In this document: piece by piece, positions 10,050 through 23,965 of the stretch
Layout of the letters: each line of letters opens with the position of its first letter
How positions within the stretch are numbered: position 1 is the first letter of the stretch
Assembly: GCA_032622095.1 (NCBI GenBank)
Contig: CP136068.1
Coordinates: 155,087,151 to 155,151,150, forward strand
Length of the DNA: 64,000 nucleotides
Direction of reading: 5' to 3'
From: Siphonodentalium dalli
Taxonomy: Eukaryota > Mollusca > Scaphopoda > Gadilida > Siphonodentaliidae
Position numbers and translations under genes: made by a program
Notes under the pieces: model-generated
Databases searched by the model: none
What the model was told of the DNA's origin: nothing
What the model saw: the letters and a program-made list of their open reading frames with translations, nothing else

Positions 10050-13000
10050 CAGGGCAAAAACATAGAGACGCTCTTTATTATCTACTGCTTTGGGGGCAAA
10101 CATATGGAAGCTCTTTATAATCTACTGCTTTGGGGGACAAAAGGTGGATGCTCATTAGTATCTACTGCTGTGGGGGGGGGGGACGTGGATTCTATTTATT
10201 ATCTACTGCTTTGGGGGCAAAAAAATGGACGCTCTTTAGTATCTACTTCTTTGGGGACAAAACATGGACGCTCTTTATTATCTACTGCTTTGTGGGCAAA
10301 AACATGGACGCTCTTTATTATCTACTGCTTTGGGGCCAAACGTGGACGCTCTTTATTATATACTGCTTTGGGGGCAAAACATGGACGCCCTTTATTATCT
10401 ACTGCTTTGGTGACTAAACATGGACACTCTTTATTATCTACTGCTTTGGGGACAATCACATGGACGCTCTTTATTATCTACTGCTTTGTGGGCAAAACAT
10501 GGACGCTCTTTATTATCTACTGCTTTGGGGGCAAACACATGGACGGTCTTTATTATCTACTGCTTTGGTGACAAAACATGGACGATCTTTATTATCTACT
10601 GCTTTGGGGACAATCACATGGACGCTCTTTATTATCTACTTCTTTGTGGACAAAACATGGACGCTCTTTATTATCTACTGCTTTGTGGGCAAAAGTATGG
10701 ACGGTCTTTATTATCTACTTCTTTGGGGGCAAAACTTGGACGCTCTTTATTATCTACTGCTTTGTGGGCAAAAGTATGGACGGTCTTTATTATCTACTGC
10801 TTTGGTGACAAAACATGGACGCTCTTTATTATCTACTGCTTTGGGGGCAAAAACATGGACGGTCTTTATTATCTACTGCTTTGGTGACAAAACATGGACG
10901 CTCTTTATTATCTACTTCTTTGGGGGCAAAACTTGGACGCTCTTTATTATCTACTGCTTTGTGGGCAAAAGTATGGACTGTCTTTATTATCTACTGCTTT
11001 GGGGGCAAAACATGGACGTTCTTTATTATCTACATCTTTGGGGGCACGACTTGGACGTTCTTTATTATCTACATCTTTGGGGGCAAAACATGGGCGCTCT
11101 TTATTATCTACTTCTTTGGGGGCAAAACATGGACGTTCTTTATTATCGATTGCTTTGGGGGCAAAACATGGGCGCTCTTTATTATCTACTTCTTTGGGGG
11201 CAAAACATGGGCGCTCTTTATTATCTACTGCTTTGGGGGCAAAACATGGGCGCTCTTTATTATCTACTTCTTCGGGGGCAAAAACATGGGCGCTCTTTAT
11301 TATCTACTGCTTTGGGGGCAAAACATGGGCGCTCTTTATTATCTACTTCTTCGAGGGCAAAACATGGACGTTCTTTATTATCTACTGCTTTGGTGGCAAA
11401 ACATGGGCGCTCTTTGTTATCTACTTCTTTGGGGGCAAAACATGGACGTTCTTTATTATCGATTGCTTTGGGGGCAAAACATGGACGTTCTTTATTATCT
11501 ACTGCTTTGGGGGCAAAACATGGGCGCTCTTTATTATCTACTTCTTCGGGGGCAAAACATGGACGTTCTTTATTATCTACTGCTTTGGGGGCAAAACATG
11601 GGCGCTCTTTATTATCTACTTCTTTGGGGGCAAAACATGGACGGTCTTTATTATCTACTTCTTTGGGGGAAAAAACATGGGCGCTCTTTATTATCTACTG
11701 CTTTGGTGACAAAACATGGACGCTCTTTATTATCTACTGCTTTGGGGGCAAAACATGGGCGCTCTTTATTATCTACTTATTTGGGGGCAAAACATGGGCG
11801 CTCTTTATTATCTACTTCTTTGGGGGCAAAACATGGACGCTCTTTATTATCGATTGCTTTGGGGGCAAAACATGGGCGCTCTTTATTATCTACTTCTTTG
11901 GGGGCAAAACATGGACGCTCTTTATTATCTACTGCTTTTGGGGCAAAACTTGGACGCTCTTTATCATCTACTGATTTGTGGGGAAAAGTATGGACGGTCT
12001 TTATTATCTACTGCTTTGGGGGCAAACACATGGACGGTCTTTATTATCTACTGCTTTGTGGGCAAAAACATGGACGCTCTTATTATCTGCTGCTTTGTGT
12101 TCAAAAATATGGACGCTCTTTATTATCTACTGCTTTGGGGGCAAAACTTGGAAGCTCTTTATTATCTACTGCTTTGTGGGCAAAATTATGGACGGTCTTT
12201 ATTATCTACTGCTTTGGTGACAAATCATGGACGCTCTTTATTATCTACTGCTTTGTGGGTAAAAACATGGACGCTCTTATTATCTGCTGCTTTGTGGGCA
12301 AAAACATGGACGCTCTTTATTATCTACTGCTTTGGGGGCAAAACTTGGATGCCCTTTATTATCTACTGCTTTGTGGGCAAAAGTATGGACGGTCTTTATT
12401 ATCTACTGCTTTGGTGACAAAACATGGACGCTCTTTATTATCTACTGCTTTGTGGGCAAAAACATGGACGCTCTTATTATCTGCTGCTTTGCGGGCAAAA
12501 CATGGACGCTCTTTATTATCTACTTCTTTGGGGGCAAGACATGGACGCTCTTCATTATCTACTGCTTTGTGGGCAAAAACATGGACGTTCTTTATTATCT
12601 ACTTCTTTGGGGCAAGACATGTACGCTCTTTATTATCTACTGCTTTGTGGGTAAAAACATGGACGCTCTTTATTATCTACTTCTTTGGGGGCAAAACATG
12701 GACGGTCTTTATTATCTACTTCTTTGGGGACAAACACATGGACGCTCTTTATTATCTACTTCTTCGGGGGCAAAACATGGGCACTCTTTGTTATCTACTG
12801 CTTTGGTGACAAAACATGGACGATCTTTATTATCTACTGATTTGTGGGCGAAAACATGGACGCTCTTTATTATCTACTTCTTTGGGGGCAAAACATGGAC
12901 GGTCTTTATTATCTACTTCTTTGGGGACAAACACATGGACGCTCTTTATTATCTACTTCTTCGGGGGCAAAACATGGACACTCTTTATTATCTACTGCTT

Positions 13001-13900
13001 TGGTGACAAAACATGAACGCTCTTTATTATATACTGCTTTGTGGGCAAAAACATGGACGCTCTTGTTATCTGCTGCTGTGGGGGCAAAACATGGACACTC
13101 TTTATTATCTACTTCTTTGGGGGCAAGACATGGACGCTCTTTATTATCTACTGCTTTGTGGGCAAAAACATGGACGCTCTTTATTGTCTACTGCTTTGTG
13201 GGCAAAAACATGGACGCTCTTATTATCTGCTGCTTTGTGGGCAAAAACATTGACGCTCTTTATGATCTACTGCTTTGGGGGCAAAACATGGACGCTCTTT
13301 ATTATCTACTGCGTTGGGGGCAAAACATGGACGCTCTTTATTATCTACTGCTTTGTGGGCAAAAGCATGGACGATCTTTATTATTTACTGCTTTGGTGAC
13401 AAAACATGGACGCTCTTTATTATCTACTGCTTTGGGGACAAATACAAGGACGCTCTTTATTATCTACTGCTTCGGGGGAAAAACATGGACGCTCTTTATT
13501 ATCTACTGCTTTGTGGGCAAAAACATGGACGCTCTTTATTATCTACTGATTTGGGGGCAAAACATGGACGCTCTTTATTATCTACTGCTTTGTGGGCAAA
13601 AGCATGGACGATATTTATTATGTACTGCTTTGGTGACAAAACATGGGCGCTCTTTGTTATCTACTGCTTTGGGGACAAACACATGGACGCTCTTTATTAT
13701 CTACTGCTTCGGGTGCAAAACATGGACGCTCTTTATTATCTACTGCTTTGTGGGCAAAAACATGGACGCTCTTTATTATCTACTGCTTTGGGGGCTATAC
13801 ATGGACGCTCTTTATTATCTACTGCTTTGGTTACAAAGCATGGACGCTCTTTATTATCTACTGCTTTGGGGGCAAAACATTATTATTATTATTATTATCT
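10050..13900. repeat. Minisatellite array 1, 39/40-bp unit, about 97 copies
   Basis: The unit runs GGACGCTCTTTATTATCTAC then TGCTTTGGGGGCAAAACAT. Units are mostly 39 bp, with frequent 40-bp versions carrying one extra A in the A-run. Because 39 is divisible by three and the unit has no stop in any forward frame, all three plus frames stay open over long spans (up to 664 codons), each reading a 13-residue repeat such as MDALYYLLLWGQN, HGRSLLSTALGAK or TWTLFIIYCFGGK. A central zone (about 11080-11920) is enriched in GGGCGCTC and GGACGTTC variants with TACTTCTTT, giving local higher-order order. The array ends in an (ATT)n tract at about 13880-13898. It lies in the first visible intron and is judged non-coding. 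Confidence 0.95.
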
Positions 13901-14019
13901 ACCAGGGGGTTGCCCGTCACAAAATGACGGGTATATACATGTGCTTTGTTATTTTCTAGTGTCCGCTTTCATGGATACATCGAATGGTCATGCTTTTCTG
14001 TTTTTGTTACTGGATGCAC

Positions 14020-14835
14020 GTTGGAACACTTTATTTAACTAAAATTGTATTTCTACGCACCCAGTCTACATATGCGCATGCACATATTGAACGAAACAAA
14101 AAAATCAGTATATTATTTAAATACTACTATGCACCTACTGAAACATACTCAATTCAGGAGCCTTCATTCGGGAGCTTGTTGCACATTTTGAACGGACCCA
14201 CTTTGGAACCTGTATTCCGCATGCCGCCTAATTATCACACGCCTGCACTGTGCGGTCCATTTGTATGAACACTTTTCAATAAAATTGTATGTTTTACCCC
14301 CACCCCATCTTCCAACCCATGTATATGCATGTACATATATGGAACGCAACAATCAAAATATTGTACTTTAACTATACTGAAACAGGCTCAATTCGGGAGA
14401 CTTTATTTAGCGGGGAGGGGTCTACAGCCCCTTTCTGCGCATCGCGCACATTATATGATCTTAAACTGCGTAAGCTTCGTGCACATATATATAGGGAGCT
14501 TGCAGCACATTTGAAACGGACTCCCTTTGGAAGCTGTATTCAGCATGCAGCCTATAATGATCACACGCCCTGCACTGCGCGGCCCATTTGTATGAACACT
14601 TTATTTCAATAAAATTATATTTCTGCCCCCACCATCATCTCCCCAACCCACTTATATGCAGGCACAGATGGAACGCAACAATCAAGATATTTTACTTTAT
14701 CTATAGGGCCTACTAACTGAAGCAGGCTCTATTCGGAATCTTATCTTTATTTAGCGGGGGGGGGGGGCGGGGGCTGCAGCCCCTTAGTGAGCTTCGCGCA
14801 CATTATATGAATTTAAACTGCGTGCGCTTCGCGCA
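14020..14835. repeat. Tandem duplication, ~345-bp unit, about 2.3 copies
   Basis: Blocks with GGGAGCTTG...GCACATTT, ACACGCC(C)TGCACTG, CCATTTGTATGAACACTTT and GGAACGCAACAATCAA occur at about 14160-14400 and again at about 14490-14720. A third partial copy ends in GGGGCTGCAGCCCC, a short palindrome preceded by a G-run (14756-14768). Open frames here are repeat by-products. Confidence 0.75.
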
Positions 14836-15604
14836 CATTGTGATCTTTTAAACATTTATTCTTTTATCAGATTTGCACTCAACCGAAAGATTAAAAGAAC
14901 ATTAATTAGCGTCGGCAGTGTTGTTTACACTGCTGGCCCTATTATTAGGCCTGTCCCGTGAATGTGATTTTTCTAACTGAGTTTGGCGAGTTCACGGTAC
15001 CCACTGGCGGGAGGTCAGACTGTCCATTCGCCATCTTCCGTGTATACCGGTACTCCTTCGACACCACACTCAATGCACAACTTTCGTATCAAAGACAGCA
15101 TTATTTACTTATGTTCAAACCCAACTGGCGAATTAAAATACCATATTGGCACCCATGCCCAACGACGAACGTTCGAGTCTTGACTCTGCACCCCACTACA
15201 TCCACCCATTCCCAACGACGGTAGAACGTTCGAGTCTTGACTACACCCCACTATACATGCACTTCCGCGACAAAATCAACATTCGTTATCTAAATTCACA
15301 ATGAAACTGAACTGACACATTAATTTAGCGCTTATTTCCAACAACGCTTTGGTTTAGCCTACAATAGCAAGGCAAGTGTTGGTTTGCGTTCGACGTCAAT
15401 GACGTCATTTGGACAAACGTCATAAGAAATAGTGTCTACTTGAGTGCAGATATTGCATTTGGGGACCATGTTAGATCTCAGGTTTGCTTGGACCAATCGG
15501 CGTGAAATTTGGTGAGTCATCTTTTATGCCACACTATAGTCCGTGGTACAAATTTGGGCCACATTGGATTAGTGGTTAAAAAGTTATAAACGCGTCCAAA
15601 GCGT
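14836..15604. other. Intronic, short local duplication only
   Basis: AACGTTCGAGTCTTGACT preceded by CCCAACGACG occurs twice (about 15157-15185 and 15210-15242). No exon or RNA gene recognised. Confidence 0.4.
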
Positions 15605-15682
15605 GACCGAGTTATACACACACACACACCAATACACAGATACATACACACACACACACAGACGACGGGTTTTATATATATA
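15605..15682 (-). mobile_element. Helitron-like 5' terminus next to a CA repeat
   Basis: On the minus strand the sequence starts TCTATATATATAAAACCCG and runs into a TG-rich tract. A TC-initiated, AT-rich start of this form is common for Helitron 5' ends in invertebrates. The CA dinucleotide runs lie at 15620-15660. The matching 3' end was not found, so this is tentative. Confidence 0.4.
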
Positions 15683-15684
15683 GA

Positions 15685-15970
15685 TAATAACACGATAAAG
15701 ACATTTAATTACGAGAACAACGATGTTTTTCATTATCAGTGTGATAACGCGACAATCTTCAAAGGCCGCGATCGACTGTATACATGCAAACTTTAAATAC
15801 TGCCGTAGCATATCTATGCGTTGTCGATGGGTTACCACGTGATCGATCACGTGCTATGCTTCTGTTTACATGTGACAATCAAGTGATCGGGCCGATGATC
15901 ACGTGACTTCGTCTGCAACAAAATCTTCGGCTAACTTCGGATTTTTTTGTAATCGTTATAAAAATAACGA
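15685..15970 (-). repeat. Dispersed ~290-bp repeat, copy 1
   Basis: This is the inverted counterpart of 48003-48303, sharing AAGTTAGCCGAAGATTTTGT, GACGAAGTCACGTGATCATC, the palindrome CACGTGATCGATCACGTG (15836-15853), GACAACGCATAGAT and GATTGTCGCGTTATCACACT. By eye identity is high across the whole length. No open frame of note. Probably a non-autonomous mobile element, though terminal repeats were not defined. Confidence 0.85.
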
Positions 15971-15977
15971 ATAACGA

Positions 15978-16140
15978 GTAGACAACGAGGAGAGTACTTA
16001 CATGTAATATTGAAGGTAATAATGAGATCGAGAAGAGTAGTTACATGTAATATTGGAGGTAATAATGGGATCGAGGAGAGTACTTACATGTAATATTGGA
16101 GGTAATAATGGGATCTAGGAGAGTACTTACATGTAATATT
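15978..16140. repeat. 43-bp tandem repeat, about four copies
   Basis: Units of AGAGTACTTACATGTAATAT followed by TGGAGGTAATAATGGGATC recur with the shared ACATG at 16000, 16043, 16086 and 16129, an exact 43-bp period. It directly adjoins the dispersed repeat to its left. Confidence 0.92.
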
Positions 16141-19100
16141 TAAATATATTGAAAGAAAATTTATTGTTTTTTCAGTACCATATTCCTTTAAGATGGATAC
16201 TGTCTACATTTGACATCAATAATTTATATAATCACATTTTAAGTACTACAATTTTGGCTTAACAATATTCATTTCTTCCAAGACTATAATTATAGTACTA
16301 TTTGTTTATGGTAAATGTGGCAAAACGGCCTGCATAATTCGTTAAAGATAAATAAGGTGATTGTTAAGTTTATTTTTATGAACAAAACATTTAAAGAGCC
16401 ATATAACATACATATAAAGCGAATGTATTTTATTATTATATTTTTAGGTTGGATTTTAATTTTCCTGATTAAAACAATCTTGTTACCATGCCAACTGTAA
16501 AATTTCAATTGAAATTAATGTCAAAAACTGGTGTATAGTATATAATCTCGTTTCCATAGCAACCATTAGCACAAATACTGTCCAAATTGTCATTTTAGTG
16601 AACTTTTTGCTGTATTACTACTATCCCAATTTCGTTCAGAAAAATGGAATACAATCCATGTTGAGTGGTGGATAGAATGTTCATGTTTCCATACAACTGT
16701 TCCAAATGTTATCAAATTGGTCACATTTGAGTGTTCTGTTCACAAAGGGAATAGGTAATATTCACTTCATTCACACACATCTGCTTGTTTATGGTTAGAA
16801 TCACAGAAGAATTTCGCGACAATGATGCATACCACATTATTCAAGATATATGTCTGTAAGATTGCTGCGAAATGGTAATTGTATAAGGTCTCAAATTCTT
16901 GATTGATCAGCTAACCGGATCACAAGTAAACGAAATATTATCACCAGCTGAATGAGAATGAAAATATGATTAAAATATGATTAAATATATTCCATTACTC
17001 AATGACCGTAGCTTAGCTATAGAACTCTGTAATTTATGTCCATGCGAATGACATTCATGACTTAAAATTGGAAAACGGAATTCACATGTAAGACATCGTT
17101 TTTCTAGTTGTTTGTCAAATATGTGCATATGTAATCATAGAATAACTTGTCCCAAATGAACATTTTATCAAATGATTCCATCCAACTATTGTATTACCTT
17201 TTTGGACAAGGTACCTCCGAAAAGTCTGAGAATCTTAGATTGTAATGCCTTGTGGTACAATGTACAACATGACTGGGGTGGATAACCTCTAATATATGTA
17301 GCCATGGTCCTAATTGGCTACTTTGACACCCACAACAACCCTGTCATACCTTTCTGCTTATTTTTTAACAATCCCCACCTTCCCCTCTGTTTAGCTCAAC
17401 TTGCACCTACAAGCCAATTCCCTCATCTGATCATCAACATACTATATGTGTGTATTCGTGGTGATCTCTGCATGGGAGCAATATATTTCCCCCGAAATTA
17501 GTTTTAAAATATGGCAACCATTTTGATTTTCAAATTTGAATCCATCGGCACTCTGCAGCCAACCTTATTGGAGAAATCTTCTTACAATTTACAGTCATGT
17601 TAAGGTTCATGTTTGGATGGACGTTATCGAATTTGAACGATTTTTGAAGAAAAAAACATGGCTGCCGGCAGCCATCTTGGATTTTACTCTTTGCACAACT
17701 AAATCCAGCCAGCCAGCTAGCAGGTTTCAACAAATGAGATTCCAATGTCAATGATTCTCCAATTTTAACAAAACAGTGCATAGCAGCTTTAATTGAAATT
17801 GTGACAGCCCTGTTGAATGTTTAGAATAGTGTATGATAACTAATTTGTTTCAATCCAAATGATCAATATTGGTATATTCATAGATATGACTGTTGCCCCC
17901 AAGTGTGGATCTGACAGTTAGGCCATTAATAATAAATACCTGTGTTATTGGGTAGTTACATATTGGAAACTTGATGAGGGTGGAGGCTTTTTATCGCTCC
18001 TCATCCATCCGCCAACATCTTCTCAAGAACAGATAGTCATATGTATTGTCCTGTTTAGCCTATATATATAGTATGGAAGGTTAGGTTTGTTAAAATGGGT
18101 CCGACCAGTCAAGCAATTGCATTTTGGTGTTTATTATACATATAAAGTTGGGAATCCAATATGCTTGAATGGGGTCGGCTATTATTAAAGGAAGAGGGCA
18201 TGTCAGGTTGGAGGCATCATTTCCAATCTAAGGGGGATGTGCAAAGGAATTTTACGAACTTGGTAGTATGTTTGCTCCAATCGGGAGTTAATACTCACTG
18301 CACAACGGAGACCACATAGCGACGTCCCTGTTTAGAAATACTTAAGTGATTTTGACATATTCTAATCATAATCTTCAGAGTCCAAGTATTCTCGGTCTTT
18401 ACAGTCAGGCGAGTAGCCAGTAGCATTTTCGCCAAATCCTAAGGGTTGCAAAGCATCATATTCTTTCAATCCGTGGTGCCATATGCCGCTTCATATTCAT
18501 AATAACACACACTGCCTACTAGCACAGCCGTTTTGCCACACGTATCCCACTGTCTTGTTGTGGCATTCCATGGTTTGCGTGGGTATTTGAATGAGACAAT
18601 GGAAAACATAAACAAAATTTTGGTTGTTCAAGTTATTTGCCAGCCGGGTTCTGTAAATGGTAAATGCTGTCGGAGAAAGTTCAATATATCACATATTTCA
18701 ACTAAATGCCTACAAATGATAAAAGTATAAGGGGGAAATGTTGACATAGATTATGTTGACCTGACCTTGATCAATCTGATCCCATCGGGATAACAACCTC
18801 CAACAATGTTCAGCTTAAGGTCACTCGACCAATACGCCAAATGTATGCTTTAGATACTATCGTCATGATTCATGTGATTCTTAAGGGTCGCCGCTATGTG
18901 TAAGGATTAGGAATGTGCATTGATCCCAGTTATAGATGTGAGAATAGGGTAAAGATGCATGATAATTCCTCTCTGTAATATTGGCTCTGCGTGGTTGTGT
19001 TATAAAATACATCCTAATTTGGCCCCAGAAACCATTTCCCCCCGTTGGTAGCCTTGACATATGTTGAATATCATAGGCGTAGCCAGTGTTTCCGTAAGGC

Positions 19101-21719
19101 GGGTTCGTCGTGTGGTTGCAACGGTAAAATTTATGTGGGGGCCGCATTGGATGGGGCGATAGCACAGCATGACCTGGTGACGGACTCATCGCACAACAAA
19201 ACGTTCAGACTTCTTGAAGACGAACCTTATCAACCATTAACGTTCATTTCCCTCCCATGAGCTATAATCGAACCACTGCACGGGTGGTTCGTGTGCGACA
19301 TATGTATATGCTATTCAAGTATTGTCTAAGTGGATTAACGCCAATAGTTCAGTGTGCGCGAAAGGTTCTGGACGCCTGTCGATTATTCAGTTCCCGAACC
19401 AAATATCGCGACCCCCAACTAATCGCAAGCATCACAAGAATAGACTCCAACTGTTCTAACTTGGATATTTTTCCCCAATAGTTCAGTACGAAAGGTTCTG
19501 GTCTCCTGTCGATTCTTCAGCGCGATTCCCTACTGAGATTAAGCGTCCTAAGAGAAAACTCAAACTGCTTCGAACTTGAATCAGATAATGTTTTTGTCTC
19601 TTCCGTAAATCGGAAATATGTCACGTGGAGCACGATGGTCCAGTGCTCAGCGTGTCTTCGCTGTCAACACAGAGGAATGAGTTCGCAGCCTGCCGGTTGT
19701 TTATTGTGAATTCACACAACATCGGATTGGCCGCTTTGAGCGATGTGCAAGGTCACAGTGGCTAAACCGTACAAACATATAATCAGAAGTTGCTTTCGCC
19801 AAGACGAAAAATTCTATTTTTAGAAAATAAATTCAACAGAAGAATCAAAGTAACACCACAAAAACTTGTCTTTAGACCGGATAAACGGTTTCCGCAACAG
19901 CAATACACGTCAGTATAAATTGTGCATGCACATTTGCTGATCGCAATCGGGCTCCCTTTGAGCGAAGGACTCTTTTCTATAGATAAAAACGGCCTTTGAT
20001 TACTTCATAAAATAATTTTCTCGCAAAAATTCCCTCTTCAAATGTCATTTTAACACATATACAGCATATGTCGGAGATCCCACTATATTGCAACCGAAAT
20101 GCCGTTGTGTGTGCAGCATATATTAACATTACCTTGACTGGAGTGTATTTAAAATATGAAAGTAGAGGCTATTTATTTGGACACCCCACTCGTCAGTCTC
20201 TGTACGCCTAGTTGTTTTAAGTTGCTGACCACTAGTTGTCAAAGCTATTTACGCCAAGTTGTGATGATGGGATTTGTGGGCAAAGACGAAACCATGAATT
20301 AGGTTTCCATATTAGACATGCTACACCTCCCGATTGTCATTATTTACCTTCAGTCCCACGACGAAGGTACTGTTCCCTTCCACATCCATTTCCCGATTTA
20401 TCGACAAATTTGTTTCTTATATGCCAAGCACCGAACGTAACTATATGTATAAATAGACACCGTGCTGAAATCTTTAATTGTATTTGAAATCTATTTTAAA
20501 ATGTATTATGACATTGAATTACATGAATACTTCTGCTCTACATGTATACATATCATGCATATTACGTCTCGTTTTCCGGTGACTCAAGAGATGAAACTCT
20601 ATATTTTCAATATAAGTACCAAAAGCATTTCAAATAAAATTAAGTAAACATAATATAATAATGTAGAATTAAACTTATTGAAACACATAAAACCTCAAGT
20701 CTTTAAGCGACAGGAAACTGAAATATGCATGTACAACCAAACTCGACATAGCATGACATCTCTCTTAACGGGTACTTCCGTGCATAACACACCTTTTTAG
20801 ATTGATATTATGATCAGAAGACACAGTGAACCGTAAAATACAGTCTAAATCTCCAGTTAACGAACATTGACAATTTCGATAATGTCGTCCCAATTGTGAC
20901 ACAATATGTCTTATCCACACACATCTTAGCCAAGTCTACTTGTGTGCACATCTGTGGCTTTATTGGAGACACTGTGTCTAAAATGTGGGCATATATAGTA
21001 CTGTATCCAGGGACTTTATGATGTGCGAGCGCTATCTACCCCCATTGTTTTGGTTTTCAATATGAATCTAATTCAAACTACCAATGGGCAGGGTGATGTT
21101 GGGGGTAATTTTCTCCAATCGTATGTCTGTGGGTCTCTGCCGGAAAATTCCAACCCAACTTACCAAGAGGTTCAACTCGAAGCTAACACTTGTTACGGTT
21201 TAGCCACTGTGAAGGTCGCTCGTACCAGTACCAGTCAGCTTGTCATACTGTTGAGTGTCAGATCTCGTTTTTATCAAACTATAGCAGAACATGTACACAA
21301 TATCATGGCTTCAGATGGTGCATTGGTTGGCTTGTACACATGACTGGGCTAATAGTGCAATATTTAAAAGCGTCTTAGAACAATATTACTGAGCGCTATA
21401 TAAAACCGCCATTAGTATTTGCTACATTTTTCGAATATGTCCGACATTAATGTAATTTTGGTAACACACAATGTCGTGTATGTTGCGATAACGTGCATAG
21501 TATATACAGTGCATGGTCGCACAATAGAGCATTGTCCTTCTCAGGACGGGTTCGTCCGAACCCATCGAACCCTAGCTAGTTACCCCCATGCGAACTATCC
21601 TGATTGGCTGAACATATTAAGGTCACTAATATGCAGATTTACGATAGTTGAAAGGTATTGTGGGGTATATAGTATCAATCACATTATTTAGCGACAACGA
21701 AACAACAGTTAATATATCA
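16141..21719. other. Intron, no gene or clear repeat recognised
   Basis: Only short open frames with no domain signature. AACATGGCTGCCGGCAGCCA near 17660 resembles the ATGGC-rich core of the 50.7-51.7 kb array. A 106-codon frame at 21023-21343 has no recognisable features. Confidence 0.4.
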
Positions 21720-23240
21720 GTATGGCATTTGGTCTTTGACCTTTGTCCTCTGACATTGAAATACAACTCCCCCATCGGACATCACATTCCAAAAGTGCTT
21801 CTATAACTAAGCATCCAATATGTGAAGTTTCATGCTTGAGAATAAACATAAACATATAGTCATAACATCGTGTTTATTTGGGTCTGATGGTCCCTCAATT
21901 CGGAGTTGGATCGTGACTTTTGTATTAATAGCTAATCGGGTTTCCACAGTAGGCTTTTTAAACTTTTCTCCAAATATTTTGACATGGAAACCATATTTTA
22001 TCCTGACACATGAGGCCACCCCAATCCAAAAAGTTCCCACAATAACTAAGCAACATATTTGTGAAGTACAGTGCTTTAGTTACTGAAGTCACAAAATCGT
22101 GTTTATTTTGATCTGATGTCTCTAAAGGGTAATGCATCGTGACTTAAGTACTGCCTCAACTACTATACAACTTAAAATGTGATTAAATATAAACTATAAA
22201 TGTTGTGACATGTTGACTGTGATCGTCTTGCATCAAGTATATCATACCGAATTGAACGTGGTGATGGTGTTCAAGTGTTTGTGTATTATGAAGGGGATTG
22301 ATTTTATGATTAACACATGTGCTATGCGTAGCGGAATATGAGAAATATATATAAATATATATACAATTACCTTTTTCCAATAACCTTGACCGTAGCAATT
22401 GACCTTGACCCTATATGTACTATGGCCTAGTCCATGTGATGGACCATTATTGGCACTATGACTTCACATCATTTCTTCAAAGACAAGGATCATCAGGTTG
22501 TCTCCAACTTATCTCCAAATATTTGATGCCGTTGCCATGGAAACCAGATTTGATCCTGATACATGATCCCTCACCAAGGCATCCCATTCCAAAACGTTTC
22601 AACTATAACTAAGAAACACATATGGTGAAGTGTCATGTTTTAGTGATAAAGTCACAAAATCATATTTATTTGGTCTGATGGTCTCAGGGTAATGTATCGT
22701 GAATTTCGTACTGTCACAAATACATTAAAATTAGCACTTAAAATGTGATTATGTATCAAAAAACGCTGTCATCTGTTGACAGTTACTATAGTATACCAAA
22801 TGCATCATATATCAAATTGAACACGTGATTTCGCCCTACTTCTTGTGTATTATGGTGGGGATTGCTCTTAAGACTAAGTCACTATAGGGGTAGCGGAATA
22901 TGAGACAATTATAACACATAGACCAAAATATCACATTTGTTTCAATGATCTTGACCTTATTAATTGACCTTGACCCTATATGTCATAGTGGCTCAGTCCG
23001 TTTGATGCACCATTATTGGCACTATGTGTTAACATCATTTCTTCAAATAACAGGCTCGTTGGTTCTTAACAGTGGCCTTTTTCAACTTTTCTCCAAATAT
23101 TTGATGCCGTTGCCATGGAAACCTTATTTTATCCTGACACAGTACCCCCCCCCACCCGGGCACCCCCTCCAAAAGGTTTCCCCTGTGAATAAGGAACATA
23201 TCTTTAAAGTTTCATGCTTTAGTCACTAAAGTCACGATTA
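21720..23240. repeat. Tandem repeat, ~560-bp unit, three diverged copies
   Basis: Each copy carries, in order, a TTGACCTTGACC block, a GGCACTATG...ACATCATTTCTTCAAA block, TTTCTCCAAATATTTGATGC, CCATGGAAACC...ATCCTGA, and a GTTTCATGCTTTAGTCAC block (near 21850-22090, 22390-22640 and 22960-23230). Homologous short open frames result from this. Confidence 0.75.
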
Positions 23241-23689
23241 AACCCCTAAGGGACTCCACTAATACTGGATTGACCTCGTCCGTCTGATAACCCACTAAAC
23301 TCGACTGATATCAGTTGTGACGTCACCGAGCGAAGCGTAGTGTTTACATCCAACGTAACAGCCAATCGGGCATGCAGTCACAGTGCTTGACCGGTATAAC
23401 GAAATTTTAAAAATGGACTTGAAGTAATTGCATTTCATGGTTGGTTTCATACCATTTAGAACTGGTATTTACTCCGTAATTTAAATGCAAATTGTGAATA
23501 TTTACTCGGACATATAACGTGCGTGGCCACACAAAAACTCTTCAACATCGCATTTAATATGTAAAATTAGTATTTTCGTTTATATTATATCTGTTGTCCA
23601 TTTAAGTTTATGTTTACACAGATGAACTGAAATTGGAATGGATAGTGATGGTATTACCATAATACTGTTGATCTAATTCATAACGATGT
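23241..23689. other. Intron, nothing recognised
   Basis: Unremarkable AT-rich sequence between two repeat blocks; no exon or element ends seen. Confidence 0.4.
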
Positions 23690-23965
23690 TATTACTTGGT
23701 TAGTTGGACATCGGCCGATACATATCAGCCCTCGGTAACTTCATATCAGCATTCTACCTTCGGTTTCAGGCTGATATGAAGTTACCTCGGGCTGATATCT
23801 CGGTCTATATCCAACTAATCAAGTAATATCCTCCAAAGACTACTTGGTTGGTTTGATATCAGGCACGATATCAGCACGAGGTAACCTCATATCAGCCGGT
23901 GACTTTCAGTCTCATGCTGATATGAGGTTATAGATGGCTGATATCAGGCATATAATACATGTATC
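23690..23965. mobile_element. Pair of adjacent palindromic (foldback) elements
   Basis: The first hairpin (about 23692-23828) has outer arms ATTACTTGGTTAGTTGGA and its reverse complement TCCAACTAATCAAGTAAT, with inner arms around ATATCAGCC and TAACTTCATATCAGC. The second (about 23840-23965) has outer arms TTGGTTGGTTTGATA and TATCAAACCAAA, with inner arms around GAGGTAACCTCATATCAGC. Both share the GCTGATATGA(A/G)GTTA core, so they are related elements lying side by side. Confidence 0.8.

Noticed and set aside
10104-13959. Long open frames up to 664 codons in the first minisatellite as protein-coding genes
   Set aside because: All three forward frames are open because a 39-bp unit lacks stops, frames swap at 40-bp units, no start or splice context favours one frame, and the array sits in an intron.
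21023-21343. 106-codon open frame as an exon
   Set aside because: No family resemblance and no fit to the phase-1 exon pattern of the gene.
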